From positions 297,202-361,201 of the forward strand of contig NZ_AHMN02000008.1 in assembly GCF_000243695.2 (NCBI RefSeq): 64,000 bases of DNA, given 5' to 3'. Numbering within the stretch: position 1 is the stretch's first letter; the number at the start of each line of letters is the position of its first letter. This document shows, in pieces, positions 1 through 19,450 of this stretch. Position numbers and translations under genes: made by a program. The notes beneath the pieces were generated by a model. The model saw nothing but the letters and a program-made list of their open reading frames with translations. It was not told where the DNA came from and searched no databases. Source of the DNA: Leptospira kirschneri serovar Cynopteri str. 3522 CT (GTDB lineage: Bacteria > Spirochaetota > Leptospiria > Leptospirales > Leptospiraceae).

Positions 1-188
1 CCTTTTAAAAAAGAGGCGTTTTTTCTTTTCTGATTTCCTATGAGCGCGAAAAACAATCCAGCGATCAAACTTGGAAATGCGAAACTAAATACTAAAACGA
101 TTGTTATTAAATATGTTTTGAGTACAATTTTACGGTAGGATTTCGGAAAACGGCCCAAACGGCTTTCCATAAATTTCAACGGGTTCAT
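1..188 (-). CDS. Small membrane protein, 3' end outside the window (partial)
   Basis: An open frame runs off the left edge. It starts at the ATG whose complement is at 186-188 and gives about 62 residues beginning MNPLKFMESRLGRFPK. A basic segment (residues 10-25) is followed by a hydrophobic helix at about residues 26-52, then a basic stretch, which suits a membrane anchor or a small inner-membrane protein. The ribosome binding site is weak, with a GGAAG about 10 bases upstream. The downstream part is not visible, so no family can be assigned. Confidence 0.45.
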   Translation of the reverse strand, partial: MNPLKFMESRLGRFPKSYRKIVLKTYLITIVLVFSFAFPSLIAGLFFALIGNQKRKNASFLK

Positions 189-784
189 CGAGGCTATCTT
201 CCAAAAGAATCTTTTTTAGAAAAGCTAGTTTTAAGGAGAAAAAGTTTGGAATGCGGAACTCCCACTTTAGAATTCCACTGTAAAAACCCAAAGTGTAGGA
301 ACTATTACAAATTTAATTATACTTAACGTGAGTTCGGTATAAAGGAATCCATGGTTCATTTTTCTAAAAAAAGTTGTGATCTCGATTCCTAAAATGTGGG
401 AACTCTCGCAAATCATAATTTTACGAACCAATTTTAAAATTGTAGGAACTCATACTTTTAAAAAATTCTTTCTCGTTTTCTTACGTCGAAGTTCACGTTA
501 TACTTAACGTAAATTCGTCGTAGGAATTAATTTTTATAAAACCGAATTTTTTCCTAAAATGCGGGAACTCCTACTTTAGAATCCCACTGTAAAAACCCAA
601 AGTGTAGGAACTATTACACTTAGATTTATCAGTGAAAATTAGGAACTACTACAAAGAGCAAATACTACAGATAAAATTTAAAGTGTGGGAGCTCTTACAC
701 TTGAGAAAAATTTTTCTAAAACGCGACCCAAATTTTCGTTTTAGAACTGGCGCCCTGCATATAAACCCGAGCGCCGTCGAAACG
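189..784. repeat. Gap filled with family-1 dispersed repeats
   Basis: This 0.6-kb gap holds no convincing gene. It has several GTGGGAACT/GTAGGAACT boxes, for example near 261, 297, 400, 442, 560, 605 and 687. It also has the unit border CTTAACGTGAGTTCG near 325 and a variant near 503. Two units lie head to tail (about 321-478 and 500-640). The boxes resemble small imperfect palindromes. The same units recur in at least six other gaps of this window. Confidence 0.7.
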
Positions 785-1910
<1,126 letters not shown>

Positions 1911-1935
1911 GAGCTTTCCGGTTTTTAAGCCGGAA

Positions 1936-1981
<46 letters not shown>

Positions 1982-2037
1982 GGTGTTCGAATTGACAGCC
2001 CGTTCCCGTTTTTTTCGGGTTTTTCATATATAAGACT

Positions 2038-3713
<1,676 letters not shown>

Positions 3714-3715
3714 TC

Positions 3716-4534
3716 ATGTTCTTTCGGTTTCGAATTTTCTTAAAACCTACGATACTGATTTGGTTTGTAATTCTTCCGGGAACCTTATTCGCTTCTCCTC
3801 AAAAACCAGGAACCTTCGAACTGTTAGGTGGGTATCAACCCAACTGGAATCGATTTTTCACTGAGTTTCTTCCGAAACGTACAGCACAAACCGGCAGTTT
3901 ACCTTCCAGCGGTGTCATTTCCAGAGAGGATGAAGACGTAGAAAATCCAGAGGAAACAGACGAAGATAAACAAGAAGGATACCAAGACAATCGAAAAACG
4001 GAAGTTGGAGTTTGGGTAGGAGCTTCCAATCCGTTACCCGGAACTGAAACTCAGAAATATCTGGACACTACGTTAGGCGGCGGTTTCTTTTTTAGAATTC
4101 CCTGGCCTTGGATCTTTTATCTCGAGATGGGAGCTTTTTACGCAAACTATCTTTCGGCAACAGAAAGGGCTTTGACTACAATTCCGGTCTATCTTGCATT
4201 GGGTTATAAAATTCCGCTCGACCTTCCGATTTCGTTTATCCTTCGCGCAGGAGGTGGAGAAGCGTTTGTAGTAGCAAGACCTTCCAACACATCTCGTTGG
4301 GATCCAATGATGATCGTAGGATTAGAAACTAGTTTTGTAGCCGGAAAAAAAATTCGAATCGGAATTCGAATTGATTACAATAAAATTTATGAGTCTCGTA
4401 TGGACGCCCCAAGAGAAACAAAATATCCTTATACAAGTCCTTATGAAGATTCCAGATTGAGTAACCCCAATTATTACAGAGTAGTAGATACTGAATTTTT
4501 TCAGTTCGGTTTGATGGTGAGTGTATTTTTATGA
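3716..4534 (+). CDS. Outer-membrane beta-barrel-like protein
   Basis: The 272-residue product starts two bases after truA. It has a signal sequence (hydrophobic residues 11-26, cleavage probably near LFASPQ). An acidic spacer (about residues 68-90, many Glu and Asp) precedes a C-terminal half of alternating hydrophobic and polar strands rich in Tyr, Phe and Gly, ending FQFGLMVSVFL. That ending is compatible with a barrel closing strand. Its last four bases overlap the start of the lipoprotein gene (ATGA), implying coupling. No named family is recognised; a small porin or barrel is an inference. Confidence 0.72.
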   Translation: MFFRFRIFLKPTILIWFVILPGTLFASPQKPGTFELLGGYQPNWNRFFTEFLPKRTAQTGSLPSSGVISREDEDVENPEETDEDKQEGYQDNRKTEVGVWVGASNPLPGTETQKYLDTTLGGGFFFRIPWPWIFYLEMGAFYANYLSATERALTTIPVYLALGYKIPLDLPISFILRAGGGEAFVVARPSNTSRWDPMMIVGLETSFVAGKKIRIGIRIDYNKIYESRMDAPRETKYPYTSPYEDSRLSNPNYYRVVDTEFFQFGLMVSVFL

Positions 4535-5820
4535 AACGATCTTATTTACGGTTTTTCTTAATACTTTCGTGTTTTCTAATGTTCTTTTGTAAAGTAGGCG
4601 ATTGGCATGGGAAACATTCTAAAAATCCAGTAATCAGTACCTTATTCAATCAAAGAATGTTACTGCTTGTAAAAGGAACCTACGCCACTGATAATCCAAT
4701 CGGATTCGAGGCCTATTCGGGTGGAACCGGTCAACTTTATCAAGATACAAGTGGTGAAGGTGCTGATCCTGCTTTTGGTTTAGATGGAGTACCCTTAGCT
4801 CAGAATCTTCCGATTTTTATAGATATAGGAGAAATCCGTTTATCTACTAAATATCAAGAAGGAGCTTTTGATCTGAGTTTAGTCAAAAACGTAAAAGATA
4901 CAAAAAGTCTTTGGGATGAAATTGCACCCAATCGACAAGTATTTTGTACAATTCCTTATACCACAAATTCAAACTCCTGTCGTTTAAACGACGGTGAATT
5001 CAAAGCGATTCAATTTTTTAACGGAGAAGGAGTTGCTTATCCATCCAACGATCCCACATCCGCAACGGACTGGGGAGCATTTGGAAACGGGCCAGTTCAA
5101 TTTTACTATACTGGTTTGTACTTAAGATCTTTGGTAACCGCTTGGGCCACCGAGCCAGGACTTACTTTTTCCAACCTCACTTTGTTTGATAATTATAGGG
5201 TGCCCGGAATTAATATCGTCCCTAGATTGAGTTATAAACCAGGAGCTGATGCTACTACAAAATCTGTTTTCCCCCCTCTTGTGTTTCCAGTACTCTACAA
5301 AGCGGAAAAAGGGGATCAGGATATGCTTATATATCCTGGTTTTGATCCTTATATTTTGGAAGTAAGGATCAATTTAAAAGAGAACCTAATGATTCATTCC
5401 TATGTTTCCAGTATAGGAGGAGTAAGAACGTTAGTTGGTATTAGTGACTGGAAACCGGATAGTGACCATAAAGGAGAATCAGATATGGGAGGAGGACTTC
5501 TGGTTCGTTCGAGGATCATACGTCCTGAAAAAGCCTCCAGCTTGACAGTGTTAGGTGGAACGACGTCTACGACCCATTATTATTCCGTTTATCGTCTTTC
5601 TGAATCTGAAATTGATACAAAACTGCCTCTTATGGCATCTCCCGTCCAAGGTGTTTCTACTAAAATGAAATACATTCATCCAGGAGATTATAGACTTCGT
5701 TGTGTGGGAGATCTTGCCAAAGTAGACGGTTATCCTGAAACCGTAGTGAGAGAAACCGTATTCACGGTTCCAGAAAATGCACCTCGTTCCGAAGTTCAAG
5801 TCAATCTAACTTGCCCATAG
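4531..5820 (+). CDS. Putative lipoprotein
   Basis: The 429-residue product starts with a basic N-terminus, a hydrophobic run, then Cys20 in the context SCFLMFFC-KV, which fits the relaxed spirochaetal lipobox. The mature part is soluble-looking and rich in Gly, Asp, Thr and Tyr, with several Cys near residues 140-160 and two near the C-terminus that could pair. The start overlaps the stop of the preceding barrel gene, so the pair may work together at the outer membrane. I recognise no domain. Confidence 0.75.
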   Translation: MKRSYLRFFLILSCFLMFFCKVGDWHGKHSKNPVISTLFNQRMLLLVKGTYATDNPIGFEAYSGGTGQLYQDTSGEGADPAFGLDGVPLAQNLPIFIDIGEIRLSTKYQEGAFDLSLVKNVKDTKSLWDEIAPNRQVFCTIPYTTNSNSCRLNDGEFKAIQFFNGEGVAYPSNDPTSATDWGAFGNGPVQFYYTGLYLRSLVTAWATEPGLTFSNLTLFDNYRVPGINIVPRLSYKPGADATTKSVFPPLVFPVLYKAEKGDQDMLIYPGFDPYILEVRINLKENLMIHSYVSSIGGVRTLVGISDWKPDSDHKGESDMGGGLLVRSRIIRPEKASSLTVLGGTTSTTHYYSVYRLSESEIDTKLPLMASPVQGVSTKMKYIHPGDYRLRCVGDLAKVDGYPETVVRETVFTVPENAPRSEVQVNLTCP

Positions 5821-6602
5821 TTTTAAGAAAAGTTTGACATCTTAAAAAAATCTTTGAACTCAAGTAAACTCGAACGTTTTGACGAGTATGATAAAAATTT
5901 TTTACCCAGACCAATTTCTTACGCAGAGTTCTACGAAAACACATAAAAACAATTCGAATCTTGTTCAAAAATTTGAAATAAAATAGCCTTCCCTCAACAA
6001 AGTCATAAATTTCAAAATAGACTCAATTTTTTATATGTTCGCAAGAACCATTTCGACACCGTTGTTATGTTTCTTTGACCAGTAAATCTAGTACTTTTTT
6101 CTCACTCATGAATGCCTGTAGTTATTTTTTCTAAAATTTTAAGCTAACGTGAGTTTGACGTAAGAAAATAAGAAAGAATTTTCTAAAAGAATTCTGGTTT
6201 CGATTCCTAAAATGTGGGAACTACCTTAAATCATGATTTTACAAACCAAATCTAAAATTGTAGGAACTCATACTTTCAAAAAATTCTTTCTCAGCCAAAC
6301 TCACCTAAAAACTAAATTTCTTTTTACAAAAAGTAAAATGTGGTTTTAGAACATGACACAAATCGTCTCATTTACCAAAATTAAAACATATTTAACTTAT
6401 AAATAAAGATTTCTCTTTTCAAATTGAGAATTCTATTATATTCAAATAAAACAGAAATTCTTATTATATTGAGCAATCCTTTTCTAAATATAATAGCTTT
6501 TGTTTTATATAAAAGATAAAAAATCCAATATAACGAATTTAATATTGACTTAGAAAATAAAAACCTATTGTTTGGTAAAAAATTTCAAGGAGGGTAAGTA
6601 AA
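5821..6602. repeat. AT-rich gap with a family-1 repeat and a 5' leader
   Basis: The gap begins with unremarkable AT-rich sequence. From about 6142 to 6292 it holds a family-1 unit, with border GCTAACGTGAGTTTGACG and two GTGGGAACT/GTAGGAACT boxes. The last 250 bases are extremely AT-rich and should hold the promoter of the channel/sulfate-binding operon. A TTGACT at 6545-6550 is a possible -35 element, but I cannot pick a convincing -10. I see no gene here. Confidence 0.6.
6585..6599 (+). promoter_or_regulatory. Strong ribosome binding site of the outer-membrane channel gene
   Basis: The leader reads CAAGGAGGGTAAG just before the ATG at 6603. AAGGAGG is a full match to the anti-Shine-Dalgarno sequence. 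It is much stronger than the sites of most genes in this window and suggests high expression. Confidence 0.7.
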
Positions 6603-8432
<1,830 letters not shown>

Positions 8433-8460
8433 TTCATAAAATTGGAATTAGGAAATCAGT

Positions 8461-9465
<1,005 letters not shown>

Positions 9466-10345
9466 AATCAATAAATTCTTTCTAAATGGAAAAATAAAAC
9501 CATATCTTTTTTCTATTACTCAATGTTATATAATAGATTAAGTAAATTTCTTTTAGAAAAGCAAATCTGAGCATAAACATTAAGTATACGCTATATAGAT
9601 ATCAATAAAAATTTAAAAATAATTTACTCAGCCTTAAAGACAACATGAGTAAATTATTTTTTTCTAAAATAGAAAATTTCTTTTTTTATTATTTTTATTT
9701 CATAAAAAACATTTCCACACACCATAAAACTTAAAAATTGATTATCGTAAATTTTTACTACAAAACATTAGACGCTCTTACAAAAATCCATCTCAAAAAT
9801 ATATCTTAGAATAATCGAAATCGGTATTTTAAGTAAAGATAAAGTATTTTTGAAATAGATTCTAGATGGTTTAACTTTTAAGTAGTACCCTAAATTTTTC
9901 AGACAAATTTTCGTTTAGGCAGAATTTTAAACATTCTATTTTAACGTGAGCTCGACCATGATTCATTGTTTTGAAAAAAGTTAGGATCTGAATTTGCAGA
10001 TTAATTTCTAAAATGTGGAAACTACCACAATTTATAAAATAAAAGTTTATAACTGTCGTATTCAAGTGTAGGAACTATTACGAATCACGATTTTACGAAT
10101 AAATTCCAAAATTCTAGAAACTCATACTTTTAGAAAATTTTATATTCAAGTTATGTAAAATTTAAAAACAGCCGTTTACTTTTACAAAAAACTTTCTATA
10201 ACAGATACATATCTAACTTTAAAAATACAATCAAGAAGTCTCCAATTTTTAAAATATAAGAAAACACTAAAGCGATGATTTTTACAACTTCGTTGAAAGC
10301 AAAAGGCTTACATTGCACAATGCCTTTTTGCAACATCGCTTTTTA
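9466..10345. repeat. AT-rich gap with a family-1 unit
   Basis: A terminator-like hairpin lies at 9616-9664. A full family-1 unit lies at about 9940-10145, with border TTTTAACGTGAGCTCGACC, boxes AATGTGGAAACTACCACAA and TGTAGGAACTATTACG, and the end motif CATACTTTTAGAAAA. The stretch AAGTTTATAACTGTC inside it corresponds to the place where another copy, at 42 kb, carries a MITE. No gene is supported. Confidence 0.65.
9616..9664 (+). terminator. Rho-independent terminator downstream of sbp
   Basis: A perfect 15-bp stem is formed by 9616-9630 and 9646-9660, with a 15-base loop and a T-rich tail (TTTTTTTCT from 9657). It lies 150 bases after the sbp stop in the same direction. The stem is AT-rich, but its length and tail are convincing. 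Confidence 0.65.
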
Positions 10346-10774
<429 letters not shown>

Positions 10775-10881
10775 CGTCTATATACTGGAATTCCGAGTTA
10801 ATTTTGTTTCAGAGGAAAAATATTTCTCACAATTTGCAGAAATAAAATATCCAATAAAGTTTTAATGATAGGAGATATTCA

Positions 10882-11109
<228 letters not shown>

Positions 11110-11807
11110 AAAAATATCCCGGAGAAAAATCGTTTCTCCGGGTTCTTTTTCACCTTATCTAAACCCATCCTTCTTTTTTCAATCCATTCAACTAACTACT
11201 ATACTCACCTCTATACAATTGAGCATTTTGTTATATAGTTCTGAGCAATTCCTACTTACATAAAACAATAACACTTTATGATAACCATTTAAATATTCGA
11301 TTTGATGAAATCAGTAACATCTAAACACAAAAATCTTTTTTCTAAATTAACGCGAGTTCGACGTAAGAAAATTGGGGCAAATCCGGCTTGCCATAAGCAG
11401 CTCTTTTGCTCCGGTTAAGTTATTGTGAAATTCCAAACCAGATTCAATTTTTATAAAATATCAATAACTTGATCCTGCAGAGCGACCTGTCGAACGACCT
11501 AAAACGCGACCCTGCAGAGCGACCCTTAGGGAGTGATGCATTGAGTTTCAGGAAAGCGTTGTGCTTTAGTTCATTCATCGATCCTTTCGCGTTACGCCCT
11601 GCTCACGTTAAAATAGAATAAAACTTGGAGGTTCTACCACATTTTGGTTTTGGTAAAAAACAGATTTAGAAACTATAAGAAATCCAAACATAAACGTATC
11701 AGATACGAATACGATTAGAGTTGTTGAAAATTTCATATCTAATATTAGTAAAACAGAATTATTCATTTATATAAATTGACTTTAAAAATATATAATATTT
11801 TAAGATT
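11110..11807. repeat. Gap with repeats and a decayed MITE copy
   Basis: After the terminator come a family-2-like fragment (about 11195-11250), a border TTAACGCGAGTTCGACGTAAG (about 11347) and a stretch of short CTGCAGAGCGACC/GCGACC repeats (about 11470-11530). A second border reads CTGCTCACGTTAAA (about 11608). From 11716 the sequence TAGAGTTGTTGAAAATTTC matches the left end of the 103-bp element, but its right end is eroded. No gene is supported. Confidence 0.6.
11118..11150 (+). terminator. Rho-independent terminator of the DUF1858 gene
   Basis: The stem CCCGGAGAAA (11118-11127) pairs perfectly with TTTCTCCGGG (11133-11142) around a 5-base loop, and TTCTTTTT follows. This is the clearest terminator in the window. 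Confidence 0.92.
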
Positions 11808-12581
<774 letters not shown>

Positions 12582-13121
12582 AGAAGTATTTTTATTATCG
12601 GTTCTTTTTTAAAATTTTTAGAGGAACTATTCCTATTTTACATCCTAAACGCATATCCCCTGAATAGAATGTGTGGTAGATTTTGGATCGAAGTAAGTAA
12701 CTTTAATCTCTATAAAATTAATTAACATTAATTTTTATCACAAAACACTGTTTCAGTGCAAAATATTGGTATTTTATTATATAACCCTGAGTAAGTTCTA
12801 TCAAGTGATGATTCTGAAATCTTAAAACTATATTTTTAGCCCTTCGATACAAAACCAGTTTTTAATAGTTCTTTATCAACTTGGGAACACTACTTGCCAA
12901 TACACCAAACACATGTTAAACTAACATGCGAGGAAACTAAAGCAGAACGCTTTCCTGTATGCAATTTATTGACTAGAGCTAAAGAGCCCGGTCCGGCTTG
13001 GTTTTCTTACGCCCTGCTCACGTTAAATTAACAAACTTAGAAAAATTTACACGAATATTAAATATAATGTATCGGTAATAAACTCATTTTTTTAATGCGG
13101 ATCGAAGACACCCAGAATCTT
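12582..13121. repeat. Gap with a family-2 repeat
   Basis: The segment 12705-12795 is a family-2 unit in reverse orientation, with ATCTCTATAAAATTA, ATCACAAAACACTG and TATTTTATTATATAACC. Further along come short pieces of the GCGTTTTxCTGAG/ACGTTAA type (about 12930-13030). I see no gene. Confidence 0.6.
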
Positions 13122-14627
13122 TTAATTTGCGTGTTTTCTACTTTTGATCGAAAGTATAATTCCAACCGCGGTCATAGACATAACCAAATGGGATCCTCCG
13201 TAACTCATAAAAGACAAAGGAATTCCAGTTACTGGCATCAATCCTATCACGATTCCTATATTGATTGCCATATGATAAAAAAGTAATGCTACGATCCCAG
13301 ACGCTAGTAAGGATCCAAACCGATCCTTACTTTCATAACTGATCTGGAGCCCTCGAAGTGGTATCGAAAATAAAAAGAATAATAAAAATACAGATCCTAA
13401 AAATCCGGTTTGTTCCGCCCAGGACGCAAAGATAAAATCCGTGCTGGATTCTGGTACGTGTGGAATTCTTCCTTCTGTCATTTCCGCGTTCATTAACCCT
13501 TTTCCGAAAAATCTTCCAGATCCAACCGCAGGTTTAGAAGCTCTTAAATGATAACCCGCACCTTGTTTAAATTCCTCCGGATTTAAGAACGCAGTTAATC
13601 GAATGACTTGGTTTTCTCTAAACGGAACCGTTTTCATCACTACAACTGCAGAAATCAGACTGATTCCCAAAATTCCAAGTGGTATATAATATTGTCTTAA
13701 TGTTTTACTTCCTCTTGCGATTCGAATTCCTACCATCACTATACTCGCAATCAAAAACAAAGCTCCAAAGGTTAAAAGTAATTTTTGATTGGAAAAAATC
13801 TTAAAGAAAAATCCTCCTTCCACTTCCACTACCTGATCCACTACTTCTTGCAACGCGTTCAGAGTTTTAGGTGTTAGGTTAGCCGCTTTTACGTCCTTTC
13901 CGTCAAGAGCGAGCCATATCTTTCCGCCAAGTCGATTGACCACGGACAAAAGATCGGTCTTTCCGGTTCTTTGTAAAAAATCAGAGATGTCGTTGATCAA
14001 AGTTAGTTTAGAATATTCTACAAACATCGGAACCATGAGCGTAATTCCTCCAAACGCAAGCAAGGATCCTATATGCAATATATCTGCTCCTCCTAAAAAG
14101 AGCATCGTAAACAAGATCGGTAAAAAAGATACGGCTGTTCCAAAATCTGGCTGTAACAATATAAATATCATTGGAACGATTACGATGATAAACGGAATCG
14201 ATAAGACCACTAGATTCCTCATATCCTTTTCTTTTAAAACCATGAACTGCCCCAAGAGAATTACAGTGGATAACTTCGCAAACTCAGAAGCCTGAATTCC
14301 CACGGGTCCTAGTTTGATCCAAGAGCGCGCGCCCCTTCCTGAAGGTAGATAACCTATTCCGGGAATTAAGGTAATCATCAATAGAAAAACCGTAAACACG
14401 TAGATCACGAGAGCATAAGCACCTAACAACTGATAGTTGACTCTAGATACGAAATACATGATCGCAAGCCCAATGATAAAATAAAATAACTGACGATACC
14501 ATTTTCCGGGTCCGTCTTCAAAATTCACTTCCTGACTGTACAAAGTAGTTACGCTACAAAGTACAACGATTACTACCGAAATCACTAAAAAGTAATCTAT
14601 CTTTTCTATGGATTTATCTGGCTTCAA
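13122..14627 (-). CDS. rodA: Rod-shape SEDS glycosyltransferase RodA, with a long insertion
   Basis: RodA polymerises peptidoglycan glycan strands during elongation together with PBP2. The 501-residue polytopic protein shows the SEDS landmarks: [21 protein letters not shown] (residues 98-118), QPDFGTA (159-165), the [18 protein letters not shown] block (343-360), and [13 protein letters not shown] with the catalytic Asp397. About 180 residues separate QPDFGTA from the FLNPEE block, against roughly 75 in ordinary RodA of about 370 residues. The start is TTG with AGGAGG 6 bases upstream, inside the end of mrdA (14-base overlap). It is the last gene of the mreB-mreC-mreD-mrdA-rodA run. Confidence 0.93.
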   Translation of the reverse strand: MKPDKSIEKIDYFLVISVVIVVLCSVTTLYSQEVNFEDGPGKWYRQLFYFIIGLAIMYFVSRVNYQLLGAYALVIYVFTVFLLMITLIPGIGYLPSGRGARSWIKLGPVGIQASEFAKLSTVILLGQFMVLKEKDMRNLVVLSIPFIIVIVPMIFILLQPDFGTAVSFLPILFTMLFLGGADILHIGSLLAFGGITLMVPMFVEYSKLTLINDISDFLQRTGKTDLLSVVNRLGGKIWLALDGKDVKAANLTPKTLNALQEVVDQVVEVEGGFFFKIFSNQKLLLTFGALFLIASIVMVGIRIARGSKTLRQYYIPLGILGISLISAVVVMKTVPFRENQVIRLTAFLNPEEFKQGAGYHLRASKPAVGSGRFFGKGLMNAEMTEGRIPHVPESSTDFIFASWAEQTGFLGSVFLLFFLFSIPLRGLQISYESKDRFGSLLASGIVALLFYHMAINIGIVIGLMPVTGIPLSFMSYGGSHLVMSMTAVGIILSIKSRKHAN

Positions 14628-16557
14628 GAACTCCCTCCTGTCCTATTTTAGGTTGAGGATTTACTTCTTGCGTTTTTTTGAATGTTCCAGGTGGAAAAGC
14701 TGCATGAAACATTTCCCTTGCCACGGGTGCGGCTCCGGCGGCTCCTCCTATCCCGTATTCCACAAAAACAACAACTAACACTTGTTCGCTGGCGGGAGCG
14801 TTTGCAGGAGCGTATCCTACGAACCATGCGTGATTGGAACCGGAAGCCCCTCTTCTTCTAGTCTGAGCGGTTCCGGTTTTTCCTGCTATTTCTGGTAAAA
14901 ACGGCTTGTTCAATACGTGTGCAGCCGTTCCACTTTTTACCACAAGTTTTAATCCTTCTTTAATCGCTTCTGCAGAAGATTGATTGATCGGTATGTCCCT
15001 TAAAATTTGAGGTGCGGTTCTATTGATAATAGAATTATCTACCGGATCTCGAATTTCACTTACCACATACGGTTGATAGATCTGTCCTCGGTTGAGCAAT
15101 CCCATATAAAAAAGAGCCATTCCTATCGGAGTGGTGGAAATAAATCCTTGTCCGATAGAAAGATTGATCGTATCTCCATCAAACCACTTCGTCCCATAAG
15201 TTCTTTTTTTCCATGCAGAAGAAGGTACAAAACCGGCGATTTCATCCGGAAGATCCACCTTGGATTTGTTTTCCAATCCAAAAAGTCTGGAATAGTTTAA
15301 AATTGCGTCCGATCCTAGTTTGTATCCTAAGTTGTAAAAATATACGGAACAGGATTTTTGTAAAGCATGCGCAAGGTCATTCGTTCCATGTCCTCCCTTT
15401 TCCCAACATAAAAATACCTGATCTGGAACTCCTGCAAACGTTGATTTCAATACAAAACTTCCGTTACAAGAGAACGTAGTCTCCGGAGTATATCCTATCT
15501 TGTGTTGACTTTCCAACGCGGCAAGAGCGACTAACGTTTTATAGGTGGAAGCGGGTGGAAACTTAGATTTAATCGCTAGATTTAAAAATCCTCCGTTGTC
15601 CTTAACTCTTTTAAAATGTGCAGTTCGATCCGCCCTGTTTTTTCCGGAGAGTATGTTCGGATCATAACTCGGATTGGAAACCATCGCCAAAATTTCTCCA
15701 GTGGCAACCTTGATGGCGATCGCGGTTCCTCTACTTCCTTTTAGAGCTTTATAAGCAGCGATTTGTATATCCTTGTCTATCGTTAGAACCAGATTGTTTC
15801 CAGGAGAAGAATGTTCCACTACACGTTCCTCTTCTATATTTCCTTCGGAACTTCTTTTTTGGATTCTAAACCCGTCTACCCCTCTGAGTTCCGAATCGTA
15901 TTCTAATTCCAGTCCGTCCTTTCCCAAATACTGATACGATTTAATTTTTCCAGAAACCAGATCGTCCCTAGTAGGTTTTCCGATATAACCGGTCACGTGT
16001 GCAAGAGCCGGACCCATTTTGTAGACTCTTCTTGGAGATGGAAGTAAGACGATGTATTTAGATATATTATCAAATACTGATATTCTTTCCTGTTGTGCGG
16101 TGCTGATTCCTTCTAAAAGTACGATCGGTTTTTTAGCCTTTAAATTTCTGGAAAAACGGGGTTCGATCAATTCGTCTTGGTAATAAGAAATCGGTATCGA
16201 AAGAGTTCTTGCAAATTCTTGAATGAACGCTTTCACGGAAGCGGGATCATACTTAAACAAAGAAGTATTTAATACTACGTCCAAAGAAGAGTAGTTTGAT
16301 ACAAGCGCCATAGAAGTTTCTGGCGTGAGAAAATTTCGATCAAACATTTGGCCCCTAGCCGCGGGCATAATTTCGCTTTTTCGAACGAACTTTTCCGCCT
16401 TAAGGGCGTTATCCGTTCCGTTTAAAATCTGTAGATTGAATAACTGAAATATAAACGCGGCAAGAGCAAATACCACAAGTCCGGAAAAGGTATAAAGACG
16501 AAGTCTAAAATTTTTTTCAAGTCGGTATTCCGACGCAGACTGGGCTCCGCCTAACAA
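14614..16557 (-). CDS. mrdA: Penicillin-binding protein 2 (elongation transpeptidase)
   Basis: The 647-residue class B PBP cross-links peptidoglycan during cell elongation. It has one N-terminal transmembrane helix (residues 20-42), a PBP dimer domain (about 60-235) and a transpeptidase domain. The active-site Ser337 is in the STYK tetrad (337-340). SCS stands at the second motif (402-404) and KTG at 560-562. The start is TTG, one base after the mreD stop, with GGGGGA 8 bases upstream, so translation is coupled. The downstream neighbour is its usual partner RodA. Confidence 0.93.
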   Translation of the reverse strand: MLGGAQSASEYRLEKNFRLRLYTFSGLVVFALAAFIFQLFNLQILNGTDNALKAEKFVRKSEIMPAARGQMFDRNFLTPETSMALVSNYSSLDVVLNTSLFKYDPASVKAFIQEFARTLSIPISYYQDELIEPRFSRNLKAKKPIVLLEGISTAQQERISVFDNISKYIVLLPSPRRVYKMGPALAHVTGYIGKPTRDDLVSGKIKSYQYLGKDGLELEYDSELRGVDGFRIQKRSSEGNIEEERVVEHSSPGNNLVLTIDKDIQIAAYKALKGSRGTAIAIKVATGEILAMVSNPSYDPNILSGKNRADRTAHFKRVKDNGGFLNLAIKSKFPPASTYKTLVALAALESQHKIGYTPETTFSCNGSFVLKSTFAGVPDQVFLCWEKGGHGTNDLAHALQKSCSVYFYNLGYKLGSDAILNYSRLFGLENKSKVDLPDEIAGFVPSSAWKKRTYGTKWFDGDTINLSIGQGFISTTPIGMALFYMGLLNRGQIYQPYVVSEIRDPVDNSIINRTAPQILRDIPINQSSAEAIKEGLKLVVKSGTAAHVLNKPFLPEIAGKTGTAQTRRRGASGSNHAWFVGYAPANAPASEQVLVVVFVEYGIGGAAGAAPVAREMFHAAFPPGTFKKTQEVNPQPKIGQEGVLEAR

Positions 16558-16558
16558 T

Positions 16559-17067
16559 TTATGCGTCCCCCATATGATCCAATTGATAGATCCAAGTCAG
16601 AGCGTAAAAAAAAGCAGGTGCAATGAGCGCGTTAAACAAAGAAGTGAAAAATAAGGAATAACTCATATTCTCATGAAAGAATAAGGAAAACAGATAATAC
16701 GTGGCCAGTCTGGTGATAAACGTAATCAATAAAGAATAGATCGTAATCGATAGATAATTTTCGTGATAAGCGGAACGCGCAAATTTTCCGACCAGATAAC
16801 CAATCAGACAGAAGGTCAAAGAATGAAGCCCGATCTTATACGTGACTACATTCCCTGCGGAAATTTCTCCTCCTAGTCCCGAATCGGTCAAAAGACCTCC
16901 GAAAAATCCAATCCAGAGCCCATAGAGTGGTCCCCTTCTTAGCGCAAAAAAAAGTACAAGTAAAATCATAAAGTCCGGTTTGATCGCCGAACCAATTTCA
17001 AATAAATTCGAGCCGTTTAAAAAATGAGCGATTAAGATTCCGATCGCGATTACGAGTTTTTCTAAGA

Positions 17068-17071
<4 letters not shown>
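16559..17071 (-). CDS. mreD: Rod-shape determining membrane protein MreD
   Basis: The 170-residue protein has about five hydrophobic helices and sits between mreC and mrdA, overlapping mreC by ATGA. Features typical of MreD are the early [17 protein letters not shown] stretch followed by [13 protein letters not shown]. MreD links the cytoplasmic MreB filament and MreC to the RodA-PBP2 complex. The call rests on position, size and topology more than on strong motifs. Confidence 0.88.
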
Positions 17072-18165
<1,094 letters not shown>

Positions 18166-18237
18166 CGATTCTTCCTTTTCTCTCGAATCCGTTCCGAACA
18201 AACTCGTTCGAAACGTTAGCGAATTTCAACCGATTTC

Positions 18238-19260
<1,023 letters not shown>

Positions 19261-19450
19261 TTCAGGTACCTTTCAACCGCGAAGGTTTTTGTCTTTATTA
19301 TCTGCTCAGAGTTGAAAATTCTTCAGAATTTTCTTCGTCGGACAGGTTTCAATAATTTCAACGCTTTGGTTCCCGGCAACCTCAAAACAAAAAATTCAGA
19401 AAACAAATTAAGCTGGATTCGATTTTAGTAGCAAAGCATTCTGTTCAACC

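Noticed and set aside
9871..10065. Minus-strand frame of 64 codons in the 10-kb gap
   Set aside because: It lies within a family-1 unit and shows no ribosome binding site or homology-like features.
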